Of a stretch of 64,000 bases of DNA, positions 10,045 to 22,204 are shown piece by piece; position 1 is the stretch's first letter; each line of letters begins with the position of its first letter. Below the pieces are notes generated by a model. It was not told the DNA's origin. It saw only the letters and a list, made by a program, of their open reading frames with translations, and made no database searches. Both the position numbers and the translations under genes were made by a program. This DNA comes from Auriscalpium vulgare (lineage: Eukaryota; Basidiomycota; Agaricomycetes; Russulales; Auriscalpiaceae): NCBI GenBank assembly GCA_019915015.1, contig JAHBBC010000014.1, positions 1,302,001-1,366,000 of the forward strand, in the 5' to 3' direction.

Positions 10045-13000
10045 ATAAGCATCATCTTTCCAGCAGGAAAATCCGACATGAGTGCGTAGGAAGAGTGAAC
10101 TTGCCGTGTCGAGGAGTGGAGCCGGTGCTTTGTATTCAACCAAGGTCGGGATAGCTTGCCGTAGACTATAATATCAGACTATTAGTCAGTCAACCCAGCG
10201 CGGCTAGTTCCACTGGCGACAACTCACCTCATGGGGTTCCCGGTGTGCGCACAGCTTTTCGAGGATATCTTCGTTTACTTTTTGTCTGTTTGTCGACGGT
10301 AAGGATCCAGAGACTGGCAGGCAGTTGGGGAAACAATGGAAGACATGGTCGATGATTCTCGTTGTCGTGCTGGTTCAATGATGGTGTCGGTGATGGGACC
10401 GACTTCAAGGCGAGGTGTGGGTCTGGCTTCACAGAGAGCCTATACAGTGTACATGGTGTGAGAGCGCATACCAAATTTCGCCATTGCTGCTGTGAAGTCA
10501 ACGTCATTCATGACATGAAGACCTCCAAATACTGCAAGGAAAGCTCGCAATAACCGTTCCAAACCGCGCGTTCGAGTGGACCCGAGGCGACAATTGTCCG
10601 AAAAGGGTGAGAGGTCCTATAATTGTCCTTCGTGAGGTAGGATTGGGAGAGGCGCTGTGTTTCGGGGATGGCGCAGTGTGTCTTGCGTCTTGTGCCGCTT
10701 CTATTTGGCAAGAGTACTTACTTACATTGTTGTCTAGTACGTGCTGGTGACTAGGTCCACGCCATCGTCAAGGGAGACACTAGAGTGCCACCTGCTAAGT
10801 TCGTGTCGTGGACGACATGATCTGTAGGGTGGTGCCATCGCGTTGCGCGATCACAAAAATACTCGGCCAAGCTTCAGTCACGCAGTAGTCCACGCACAGA
10901 TGAGAGAGCCTTGCAGCTCAGATGCAGACAGGTCGAAGGGCAGTTGAATGCTCGCCGTTGCTCTGCCTGGACAGAGTCGATGAGGCGCAATACGATATTG
11001 TGGGCCTGTTCTATGAGACCACTTCACATTGACTCTCGGTCATTTGACTGCATCAGAGACGTGTTCGGACGCAATGCACGAATTTCAGGAGGGATGGGGA
11101 TGTCAGCCAATAAAAATAGTATCATAGTTCCCAATTGCAATCACCCAGCAGCCAAATGCCATGTATGTTGCGCCATGTTGCATGACGGGCCGTCCCTTGT
11201 TCAAGGCAGGACTGTGAGTACAATCGTATGAATATAAATGGCCTTGCAAGTATGTACGTCTAGTGGGTGCTGAGGGAGTTCCAATTGAAACAGAATGCGG
11301 TCGTGTGGCAAGAGCCTGGAGGGACCCACCAGATTCAATTAGAGAGAAGGACACGGAATTCACCCAGATCACCGGATCCGAGCCCTGCAAAATATGATCG
11401 GCCGCAGAGTACTGCTTCTGTGCCCTCCGTCGTGGGGCTTCCCTGATAATTGGAGAATGGCACTCACGAACAGTTGTTCCGCTCGGCAATCGAGGCCGTT
11501 GGATGAGTCGATGAGGTCTCGAACAGTATACCCGAGCATAGTTAGAAAGGGAGGCTCATCAGTGGCTCATCTTGTCTTGAATTTTCGAGACATGCTGAAA
11601 CGCGGAAGGCATGGATCTGCCACGATATCAAGGTTTTAGTTGCCGTGCCGTGACCACGATGCATATGCGCACCGGCCACTCCTAAAAAGCCGGGTCGCTA
11701 TGAGCGGTGCACTGGCCGAAAAGTCAAAGGAAGTTAAGGCTCGTTATGAACAGATCTGCCGATGTGTATCTCCGTCCTGCGAGCCGCCGGGTGTATCCGA
11801 GACAATGATGGTGGTCTCGAGGACTTGTGGATCTGGGAAGATCTGGGATCCTGTGGCAGGGCTGATTAACGGTTCTTAAACGCGTAAAAAACGCACCTAA
11901 AACTGAGGCGTGGCGTATAGCCTTGGACACCAGGTGCAGCTGAGCTTGGTGCGCGGCCCTCACTCAAACGCATAACAAAGAGGAGCCGTTCCTGGATTCA
12001 CAATCTTTATCACGGACGCCGTGAGGATGACGACACATGCTGTGCTATCCTCGCGTTCGGCTCCAGTCATACATCAACGGGAATCTTGCAAGACCAGCTC
12101 AATGGTGCTTACTCTGTCGAGTCTGCCGTCCGCGATAGTATGTTTACTACTCATTTGCGGCATGCATGATAGAATAACATTCTCAATATCGAGATTTCTA
12201 CACAGTAAAGCCTCAGATGTACACCAGACACTGTAGTCATTGCAACAGAAACGTACCCTTATCTCGTGGCTATAATGAAATCCACTCGATGACATGCGAT
12301 CTGAATTGTCACGACAACTCTCGGTCTCTGTGATCCTGTCAATCAGCGCGCTAGTACTGTGCCACCGGCAGCAAAATGATAACGAAAAATACGGAGATTG
12401 ACACACTTTGCGAGGCGAGGAAGCATGTTGAATCGAACGGGAAGGCGGGAATGGATTAATGATTGTTTGCCCGGCGCGGGACGGGAATTGGGGTGGCCGA
12501 GGCTCTGTGCGTGGGTGCCCGATTTTGTCGCAGGCGACGTGCCCCTGCATTGCTCTCCGATCACAGATTTGCGGCGTCGGCAATCTCAGTAGAATACCGG
12601 CCAGCTGGAGCCAAATTCCACATCAAAACATGTCGGGCATGACGGACAGCTCCTACAGGCTCCTATAGTACCTGGCAATTTAATGTCGGGGAATACTTTG
12701 AACCACGGCTAGCGATATTGTGCATGAACGGCGCCGTCCGGTGGGTCAGTCACTGTGGGAGCCCGAAGATTCGACGCACAAGATCAAGAAGACTTCGCTG
12801 TTATTTGGCACACACCCGAGGAGTCAGCACAACGGCTGATAAGATGACACTATGGCCAACCGGTGCATCATCGTCTCCTTGTCGATGGATAAACGGCCAT
12901 CATTAAACATCGCACGGGATTTGCACATGGCTATGCACGTTCTATCTTGCGGTACACGCGCAACGCCAAAAAATGCCGTGGAACGACTCGAGCAGGCCAG

Positions 13001-14121
13001 ACGACACGACACACATGTGTGAAAACATCTCGTAGTGAAACATCTACACACCTTCACTGCACCGGCAACGCCGATCTCGAAGCTAGTTGGACAGCCAGAA
13101 GAAAAGGCACACCGATGAAGCTGATCAAGAAGGCGAGCATCATAGTACCAGTCGCGAGCCAGCGCGAACCACGCAGCCTGCGGTGTTCCGGGTCCCCCGC
13201 TCTCTAGTAATCCGACCCAGTCTCATTGACTGCCTTCCGCCTCAGCTGACGGTCAATTCTGAGGATACTGTTCATGTCCAGGGAGTCGTTCCCCAACTAT
13301 GCCCCATTGCACCGTGAGGTCGATTATGACATGAGGTTAACGAGAAGCTACAACGGTGCTACTAGTAGGCAAACCCTAACGGTTCGACAACCTGCGGGCA
13401 TCCGTTTTGTCAATCGAACCGAGCTGAGAAAGCTGATGCCTGTCTGAGGTCGCAACACGAGCTGAACGGCACGGCGAGTTTCCTAATTGCCAAACTCCCT
13501 AGTTGCTAAAGCGCAACCTTCTCCAATATCTTCGCCCATCAAGACTTCAAGCCATGCTGTCATCCTGCTGCCATGTAGGATGGAAGAATGTTCGCTGAGT
13601 CGCAATTGTCTCAGTAAACCTGGAATCGTACCCAGGGTGCGCGTCCACGGTTGCCAATCAACTTCCGCCACACTGTTTCATGAGGTGTTGGCCGACAGGC
13701 CCCGCGTCGACCCTGGCTTCCAATCTGAGGAGCGACTTAAACAACCATCATATGCAGACGCACGCTCAGGCTCACCGCAAAGCTGCAAGCTGCCCAGAGC
13801 ACCCGATGCAATGCACCGCATGGCCAACGTGCTTCCGAGCCTTCCCCGTGGTAATATCCGTCACTGCTATGGGGGGTTCTCGGTCGACGCTTCTAGACCC
13901 AGTGCAACGGTGGACATCGCCACTGGGCAGCGACCGCCGCGATACGCCGCCAGTGGCGTCTGAATCACCCACCTGTCATCCGACTCGTCTCCATCTGCAG
14001 CTCCAGCATAAAGCTACAACTCGTTGCGATACAGAGAGTGCGTTAGTCTAGAGGCTCATCTATCTCGAAGCGGCCGCAATAATCGTTATCAGCGCAGAAT
14101 CGGACCTCATGCAGCAATTGC
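10045..14121. other. 4-kb gene-poor stretch
   Basis: No frame on either strand shows conserved motifs, and no transposase, reverse transcriptase or tRNA-like sequence was recognised. It separates the P450 from the transporter gene, whose 3' end is at 14122. Confidence 0.4.
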
Positions 14122-16025
14122 TCACACGCCCCCGTCCTTCCCTTCCACATTTTTCATTTCTATCCCCCGTGCCCGCGTCGTTTCCAGTAATCCCTCTTCT
14201 AACGCCGCTTCACCGGGGAACTCCAGTGAAATCTGTGTCGGCTGCTTAGGAGTCGCATTGTCTTTCGTGAGCTGCGTATGGGGTCAGTCGCCAGGATAAA
14301 GCAAAAGCGCGGTGATAAGAAGCAAATAACTTACGGCGACGTAGATTGCGGATGACATGATGATGACGGTTCCTGCGATAGATAATGCCGATGGAGTGAC
14401 ATGGAAAAATACGCGCTCAAGGGCGAGAGCGAAGATGATCTACAAGAAGGGTCATTAGTGGCGCCGCTTACAGATGCCGTACCCCAACGTACCCCGATGT
14501 AGAGAGCGAGGGTGCCCCTCCCCGCTGTCTCCCGCTGCAGTCCCATTGTGAGCAGTGTCTGCCAATTTTTAGATTTTACTCGGAAGTGGCAAAAGTGACG
14601 GACTCACCTGCGCGATAAAACCAAAAATCCCTATAAGGAGAAGAGCCGCCAGCCATTCTATCTTGGTGGGTATCACGGGGGGTATCCGTAGCACGATCAT
14701 CCTGCGGTCGAAGATGCATCAACAAGGGCACAAGCAAGGAGATAGCGGCGGGGATCACGAACGCAGCGGAGGCGACGACGACACATTGTGAGGAGAAGAA
14801 AGTGAGAGAGTGCAGCGGATGCGCGCGTTTGCCGATTGCGCGGATGGATGTATCTACGCCCAAGGCACCGTGAATGAGTGCTATTCGTTTCTGAGACAGT
14901 GGTTTGGCGACTTACAGGCACCAGTCGCTCCGAGCACTCCAATGAGCGCCACGCTATAGTAGGTATTAGCAATGGAGGGGAGGGGAGGCAAGAATGTAAA
15001 CGTACCCAACCGCGACTAGCCTCTGATGCGGTGTGACGAGATCTGTCTCGCCCACATCACCTTGCTGCGCAGTCTTCGAGCCAAAGATCGCTGCCGGGCG
15101 AGCAATCAGGATGACTCCGAAGAAACTGCACACTGCGGAAAGTCAATCACCACGTCAAGCAATATTTCAGCGAGAACATGCTCACGGCCAGCCAAGAATT
15201 CCTTCCTTGAGAAGGGTTCTTTCAGAAATAGCGCGCCAGTGAAGCCCGTAAAGATCGGCGCGAGAAATGTCAGGACCGTTGCGTCCGACAAAGAGAGATA
15301 TTTGAGCGAGAAGTACATCCCGAACAGGCCGAAAAAGCTGTAGGAGCACAGTGCGTCAAGAGGGAGGGCACCGCACGACTTAGTCGAACATGGCGTACCC
15401 TATGAATCCTCTGAAGAGCAATAGTAATCTAACGCCCTTTGGCCCCAGAATTGGGTCGGGGACCTTCTGCCAGAACCTGCCGACGTCATCAATTCAACTC
15501 GTCAGTTTGACAAGGTCACTGAAGCAAGAGCGACGACGCACATGTATGACATGCAGCAGACATATGTGATTGCCTGCAAGCTGCTCAGCACGCTTGCCTT
15601 CGCACGATGCCCAAGCAGGTAACCCTCACCATTCGCACGATGACCAGCTGCAATCACACAATCACAATTCACACCACCGTCATTCACCCGCGCGACGGTA
15701 TCAAGTTAAACCCACGCACCTCCAGCGTTGGAACGGGCTCGTCGAGGCCGTTCAGCAGCTTTACGGACACATTCATCAGCGAGAAGAAGAACTGGGACGC
15801 CGCGACGAGCAGCAGGCCGGTGTTGTTGTCAAACACCGTGCGCGCATACGCTGCCATGGCGCGCCACTTCCATAGCACGGAATGCCATAGCGAAGAGGGT
15901 GGCGATGTGGGGGCGGGGGCGTCGTCTTCGTCATCGGGCTCGGGGGCGGGGATGAAGGTGACGGCGCTTGGGGAGAAATGACCGACTTCCGGGGTGAGCG
16001 CGGTGTATGCGGATCGTGCTGCCAT
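14122..16025 (-). CDS. EamA/DMT-superfamily transporter (SLC35G-like)
   Basis: Predicted multi-pass drug/metabolite-transporter-superfamily protein with two EamA-type halves; substrate unknown. I start it at the ATG at 16025 (MAARSAYTALTPEVGHF) because the upstream extension of this frame looks like non-coding sequence. A Pro/Asp-rich cytosolic N-terminus precedes TM1 (GLLLVAASQFFFSLMNVSVK). A diagnostic EamA stretch follows near 15210-15318 (LSLSDATVLTFLAPIFTGF, then LKEPFS). Later exons hold further hydrophobic helices, including ALSIAGTVIIMSSAIYVA near 14335-14390. The last exon encodes a hydrophilic tail (LTKDNATPKQPTQISLEF) and the TGA stop at 14122-14124. The gene is split by many short introns and not every border was fixed. 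Confidence 0.8.
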
Positions 16026-19000
16026 GTTGTAGGGATTCGTGAACTGTCGTCTCACCGCAATGAAGAGGTAGAGGCTGGTCGTGTGAGGAAAACGAGAGGA
16101 AGATGCGGAGCAAAGCCTCAGCCTGTCGGCTATAGCGATTGCGTGCGGAGAGATTTGACGTAAAAATATGTCGGCCGTCTGTTCTGCCGCACCGTGCGGG
16201 GATCGAAGGACAGGCACCGGCCCGGGGCATCATGTGCGTCGTCGCGTCCTGGGCGACTGAATCTCGGACCAGTTACCACTTCCTCCTCCCGACTTACCAT
16301 GACCACTCATCCCATGGTTGGACAAACCGCTCCGCTCTCTCGCCACCTATTTTCAGAAGGCTGATGCCTTCGATTCTTGACCCTCCAGGAAGCTTTCCAG
16401 TGGAAAGTGGCCTCGTGGGTGGGCTCTGGCCCGCAACGACGAGGATGGCGCACCACAAATGCCGCTCGAGGTTTCCAGACGCTCCACGCATTGGCGACAA
16501 GAAATTTTCCTGCACGCGCTGATCCTGATCGAAGGTGGATGTCGTGCGGGAGGCGCGAGTCCGCTGAGAGCCTGTATTGGGAGAGCAACTGGCCTGCATA
16601 GCGCAGAATATTGTGTCCTGCCCTCTTGGATGCCCCGGTATTTGGTCCCAGCGCGTTGCGTGCGCGAATGAGGCTAGAGCGCAAGTGATCGACCCTCAAG
16701 CGCTCAGTGCCAGCACCTCAACGAGCCCCCATCGCTACACTGAGAGGATCCGACGCGCACCCCGGGGAGTTTGACCGCTAGTAAGCACGCACCTTCTCGT
16801 TTGTATCTGAAAGCTCCTTACAGACCCGCCTCCAGGTGCGTGCAGCCTGCTACCCCGACTATAGCGAGATAGAGCATGGTCCGGTGGAACTAGGTCCCGT
16901 GCGCTTGTCCAGAATATGTCCGATTATTGACCTGGTCAATGGCACGTAGCGGTTTGGAAACAGGTGCTTGATGTTGCCCGGGCTCGTAGTGCGCGCTGTT
17001 TGACACGCGTGTGAATGTCTTCCGTAAAAGGCAGGTGCAGTATACAACTCGCCGGGCGACAGAAGTTCTTGAAATTTTTCATCACCATTTTCACTCCCTT
17101 GCGGCCCTATATGAATGGCTCTTTCTCTCTCCAGCACCCTCCTTCTGCACCCCAAGGTGCCCGCGCGTGTCTTCAAGGTTTTCCGGCCCGATCCCGTCTC
17201 TCGTACTGCCCGCTGGACCAAATTACTCCCGCCATCCGGACAAGGCATTCCCCAAAGTCCGAGCGCCTTTGACCATGACTCGTACTGCTCTTGTGGCTTT
17301 GCTCTCCAAATCTGTGCGCCTGCCCGTTCATCCCGCAACGATCTGTTGCCTCAAACAGAGTCTTGTCGCCCAGACTCTGAAGAGGCCTTCTGCTCGCGTC
17401 TGGAGCGACCACGCTGCCCCCCTCGACCTATACCGTTAGTCCCGTTCATGGATTCGTTTCTCCATCCCCAGACTCTATGTGTCGGACCCCCTCCGCATGT
17501 CTCCGCCTTCGCCGGCAGCGCCTAGGCTTAGGATGTCGCGTGAGTGTCGTCTTTACAGCAGCGCACTCACAGGCGGACCGAACTGGCGCGGGACCCCGTA
17601 TACCTGCTCCTCGAGGATCATCTGAGCTTGTCCTTCTTGACATGCCAACCGAACCGCAGGACTGCCACGGATGCATGACGAGTGCCTAGGTTCATCTCCG
17701 GGTCTGCATTGGTTCCTCGAAGTCAAGCAATGCGCTCTGTCCGCCGCCCCACTATGCAGTGCTCCGAAGGGAGATCCTCCGTCCGCCTAGAGTCGTTCCC
17801 GTGCCGACTTACGACGTAGCCATTGGCTGTTCCCCGCCCTGCTCCCGCTCCCCCGGCACTTTCGACCTCCGTACTTCAAGCCCGAACTCTAACGCTGCGC
17901 TTCATCTCATCGCCCCTTCACCGACGCGTCCCATCCCACCCACGGCTGCCTGTTCGGACGGAACATCCCAGTTGGGCCGCCTCGTTGCGCCTAAACGTGC
18001 AGGCACGATGACACCACGCGTTCTCGACCTCCATCGATGGGAAGGCTGCGGCACCGCCCCATCTGCGCTCGTTGTACGGCCTGCCCTCCATCCGGCGAGC
18101 GCACGTCAATTAAACGTGAGGGCGCCCCGGAGCCTTCCACGCTGCCCGCGCCTCGTCGCTGCGCCGCGTTCCGTCACCATCCCGCCAACGGTGTCCGCTG
18201 GCGTCTCCGCGCACAAACCTCGGCTCTTCCCACCGCGACGTGGTCCTCCCTCCCATCCGATGACGCCCAACAGCCGCCGGCTCTTCTTCTTCTCGTCTGA
18301 TGCCGTCCAATACCAAACCACAGCCGCCTCGAGTTACACATACCGTAACGCTGCGGCTTCCATCCTCGCGCATTGCCAGCCAATGGCACGCGGTCTGTGC
18401 GCGCCGCCGCCGACGCGCCTGATGCTATCTGATCCGTGCTCCCAGGCCAGCGAGCAGCCCTCCGGAGTTGTGCGCGGTCCACACGCCCTGCCACCGCCAT
18501 CACGTCACCGACGGCCTCCGCACAGACCACATTGCACCCGGGCACCAATGGCCTCGCGCCACAGGACGTGACGCCACGCACACGCTGCGCCGCGCCGACG
18601 TAAACGCGCGGGGGCAGGCACGCGAGCCTCGTGGGCCGATGCCTCGGGGCGCCTGCGGGTCTCGGACGCGCGCGGCCTGATGCCGGCCACCAAGCATGTC
18701 CCCTGACGATATAATTCGCCGTCGACGAGGACCCCGACACGAAGCCGCCTCGTCCTCGTAATGCGGCGGACCCGCCGCGACGGGCGTGCGCGAGGCCGAC
18801 GGCTCTGGGCGGATCTCGCGCGCGCGCACGCGTCGCACGCGACCTGGCGGCGGTGTCGAGACGACAAGGGCCACGGCGAACTGGCTCGCGGACCGCGCTC
18901 GCTCGACCGCTGCGTTGCGTTGTCTCTCTCGATCGATCGCGGGATCTCGCCGCGCGCACGCCCTTGCCAACGGCGCATCAATCTCGCCATCACGACGCGC

Positions 19001-20319
19001 ATCGGGGGGTGCGGCATCTTCGGCGTCCGCGCGCGCTCCTCTGCCCAGCAGCGTGCATGTGCGCGCCAGAACACCAGAACCGCGCGCACCACGCTGGGCT
19101 CTGGGGTCGGGGGCAGCAGCCGCCGGGAGGGGTGGAGAGTGGAGAGGAGGATCGGTTCACCCGCAGCCCGCTTGCCGCGCCGCGACCGCACTTGGCCCTG
19201 CAGATCGCCCGCGTCGTGCCCGATTCTGGCGGGCAATAGGCACGCAGCGCCAGCCGACGTCCCTGGGCTGCTGCTCCGTCCCTCGTCCTACTCATACGTA
19301 GACCACTGTACATCTGCTTCATGGCGGCAGAAGCCGTCTCTGCGTAATGATCAACAGCGCGCCCCTGCGCTGCGAGTGCTCGCTGCGAACGGCTCGGACC
19401 CGAGCTGCCCGGTACTGTAAGCGTAAGGTAACGCGACCGTCTGGCGCATCCACGCGCGTACGTTACTTACGACGTCGACGGTGCATAGAACGCGGGGCTT
19501 GCAGCCTGCACGCGAACCTCGCGTCTGCGTGTGATGGACTCGTGTGTCGTGGCACCGCTAGGATCGGGCAGGTTATTCTATACGGCAGCGGCAGCTGCGC
19601 GGTCGTATCTGATGCACATGCAGCTGGTGGCGACGAGCACATCGACATCACTCGCCGCCGCCTGCGTCGCGCACCGACGCTAACGTGAGCACCTAGCACG
19701 ACGCTGTATCATGCACCGCCCATCACGACGATCCCGAGCCAAGTCTCGCTCGCATCACGCCCACCGACCGCCACCGCCTCCCCACCTAACACCACATCAC
19801 CTCTGCCTAATATCACTCTAATATCGTCCGGTATTATCAGGGTGCCCGTGCCACGCCGCACTGAATGCCGGGCGTATTGGGCGGGGCCGGGCGGCAGGTG
19901 CTGGGGGCTATCACCGTCGATCGCTCGATCGCTCTCGATCTGCGCTTCCTTTGTGGGGTTCAAAGTCAAACTGCGAGTTATCCATTAATGCGTCTATCGT
20001 ACTTCAACCGCAAGTAAGTACCCCAGTGCTATTTACAAGTAATTTTCCCCTCAGCGAATTCAAAACACTATGTATATCGTACGGGTACTTTTGACAACGC
20101 CCGACAGTAGCTGGCGGAACGTAAATGTATATGTATATCACAAGCCAACGAGCGTAGCGTTAGGAGATGGCAGACAAACGAAGTGAGTATGTGTGCGCAT
20201 GCGCACGAGAAATCCATGTAGCACAGCGCGAGCCGAAAGGAAAGACCAATTATCCGACAAACATAATATATCCGACACCCCTCTCGTACACACGGCTCAT
20301 CGACCCAGCGCGAGCCCGC
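16026..20319. other. GC-rich intergenic region, no supportable gene
   Basis: About 4.3 kb of GC- and CpG-rich sequence, most extreme at 17.8-19.3 kb. Long open frames occur in up to five frames at once (for example 17759-18571 plus, and 18174-18959 and 18505-19236 minus). They are Arg/Ala/Pro-rich, overlap each other and lack motifs, which is expected where stop codons are rare. The left part is the promoter side of the transporter gene, and the right end holds the 3' UTR of the zinc-finger gene. Confidence 0.4.
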
Positions 20320-22204
20320 CTAGAACTGCTGTTGTATCGGCACCTGATACCCGTACGCCTGGCCCTGCTGTTGGCCCTGCTGCCCCACGTAGAACTGCTG
20401 CTGCTGCTGCTGCGGCACCGCGTACTGCTGCCACTGCTGCGCCTGGATCTGCGCGGGCGTGGGGTGCTGTGGCTGCTGCTGCTGCTGCGGTACGGCGTGA
20501 TGCGAGTGGGTATGTGAGGAGGGGTGAGGCTGCTGCGGCGTCGCGGCGCGCGACGTCTTGGCCGACGCGCGGGGGGTCTGGGTGTGCTGCAGGGACTCGT
20601 GCTGTCCGCTCGCCAGGAGCTGTAGCCCTTGCGCGCCGTGCTCGCCAGAGTGCTGATAGTGATAGCCTGTAGATGCGCATCAAGTCAGCATACAAAGTCT
20701 GTGAGGGGAAGGGGGAAGGGACGCACGGAGACCGTTCATGTTCTTGTACCGCCGCTGGCAATCACCCACCCCGCATGCGAATGGGCGCAGCCGCCGCTCC
20801 GCCTCGCGCTCGACTTCGCGCATCTCTCCCTCCGTCATGTTGCCCGTGCCCTCGCCACCGTCCATGCCCTTCTCTGCGAGCAGGGTCGCGAGCGCCTCGA
20901 GGTCCTTCGGCGGCGCAAAGTTGCACGAGCCGTGCGTCATGTGGTACTTGAGGCCGTTCGCCTGCTTGTACGACTTGTTGCAGTTCGGCTTCGGGCAGCG
21001 GAAGGGCTTGGACAGGAGCAGGGACGACGCGGGGCGCGAGAGCGTCGTGGAGGCGCGGGCGGTGTGGACTGAGGACGAGGCGGTCGAGGAGGAGGCCTTT
21101 GAGGACCCGGCCTGCGCGGACTTGGGCGAGGCCTGGGTGGCCTCCGTCGGCGAGCCCTGGCGCGACGTTGCGGAGCCGGCGTAGAGGAGTGCGGGCTGGA
21201 CGCCGGCCTCGGCGCCGTGCGCGCCGGGGAACTCGGCGTAGCCCGAGTACGCGTTGAAGGCCTCCGCGGGGGGTGTGCGCACCTGGGGCTGGACGGGGGG
21301 GAAGGCGGCGACGCCCGCGCGGGACGGGAGGACGGCGGTGGTGTCGAAGGCACTGATGGGAGACGGGCAGGCGCTGCTGAGGGGCGTCGGGTCATATGAG
21401 GGCGGGTAGTAGGCTGGTTGCTTGGCGACGTACGCGGGGGTAGAGTAGGCGGAGGACGGGGTGTGGGAGGGGCCGTACGAGGAGGGCGCGGCGAGGGAGG
21501 GGGTGTGCGGGGGCGAGGAGGAGGAGGACGAGGGCGGGGAGTCGTCCATCTCGAGCTCCATGTCGTCAGGGTCGAAGTAGCCCGGCCGGGGCTGCTGGTA
21601 CTGGTGCAGCTGCTGGTGGTGGGACGGCGGTGGGGCGGGGTGGGGCTGGTGGGGGTGGTGGGGTTGGTGGGGCGCAGGGACGTTGGCGAAGAGCTGGGGC
21701 TGCTGGGTGTACGGGTCGAGGACGACGACGTGGTGCTCCTCGAAGTGGTCGACGAGGGCGTGGAGGTCGGGGAGGTTGTAGCCGCAGCACGTGTAGTTGC
21801 GGCACTGGCGGGGCGCTGATGAGCAAGGGAGGCAGGCGGGGGGACGTGGGCGGACTTACGAGCTCCTCCTCACGCGAGGAGATCTGGAGGGCGTTGAGGA
21901 TGCTGCCACGGTCGCTCTCGATGGAGCTGGACATCCTGCCGCCGCGGAAGTCGGTGGGACTGGATGCGGGGTGAGCGTCGGGAACGGAGGGTGGTGTGGG
22001 GTAGACGCACTCTAGAGGGCCGAGGAGCTGCCCCGGGGACTCGCCTGGGTAGAAGCGGCTGCCAAAGGAGGAGGGGCGCCAGGAGACGGGGGAACCAAAG
22101 ACCTGGCGGGTGTAGGAGGCGGGGTTGAAGGGATAGGGGGGGGACTGCATGGCGTGGTCGACGGGGCCCTGTGCGGGGAGGGCGATGGGCTGGGAGGACG
22201 GCAT
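20320..22204 (-). CDS. SFP1/JAZF1-like C2H2 zinc-finger transcription factor
   Basis: Probable nuclear regulator of about 589 residues. Exons: 21860-22204, 20727-21804, 20320-20666 (introns 55 and 60 nt; total 1770 nt). The start is MPSSQPIALPAQGPVDHA. A Cys/His unit at the start of exon 2 (CRNYTCCGYNLPDLHALVDH, then FEEHH) matches the first finger of SFP1/JAZF1-type proteins. A His/Pro/Gln-rich linker and an acidic, Ser/Pro-rich segment follow. Two C-terminal C2H2 fingers carry the family NGLKYH signature: KPFRCPKPNCNKSYKQANGL then KYHMTHGSC, and RPFACGVGDCQRRYKNMNGL then RYHYQH, the second split by the last intron. The C-terminus is glutamine-rich from CAG/CTG-type repeats and ends VPIQQQF. 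In yeast the family controls ribosome-biogenesis genes; that role here is inferred. Confidence 0.85.

Noticed and set aside
17759..19420. Long overlapping open frames on both strands
   Set aside because: They overlap in up to five frames, are Arg/Ala/Pro-rich and have no motif; very high GC makes stops rare.
20629..21819. Plus-strand open frames across the zinc-finger gene
   Set aside because: They are antisense shadows of the SFP1-like coding exons.
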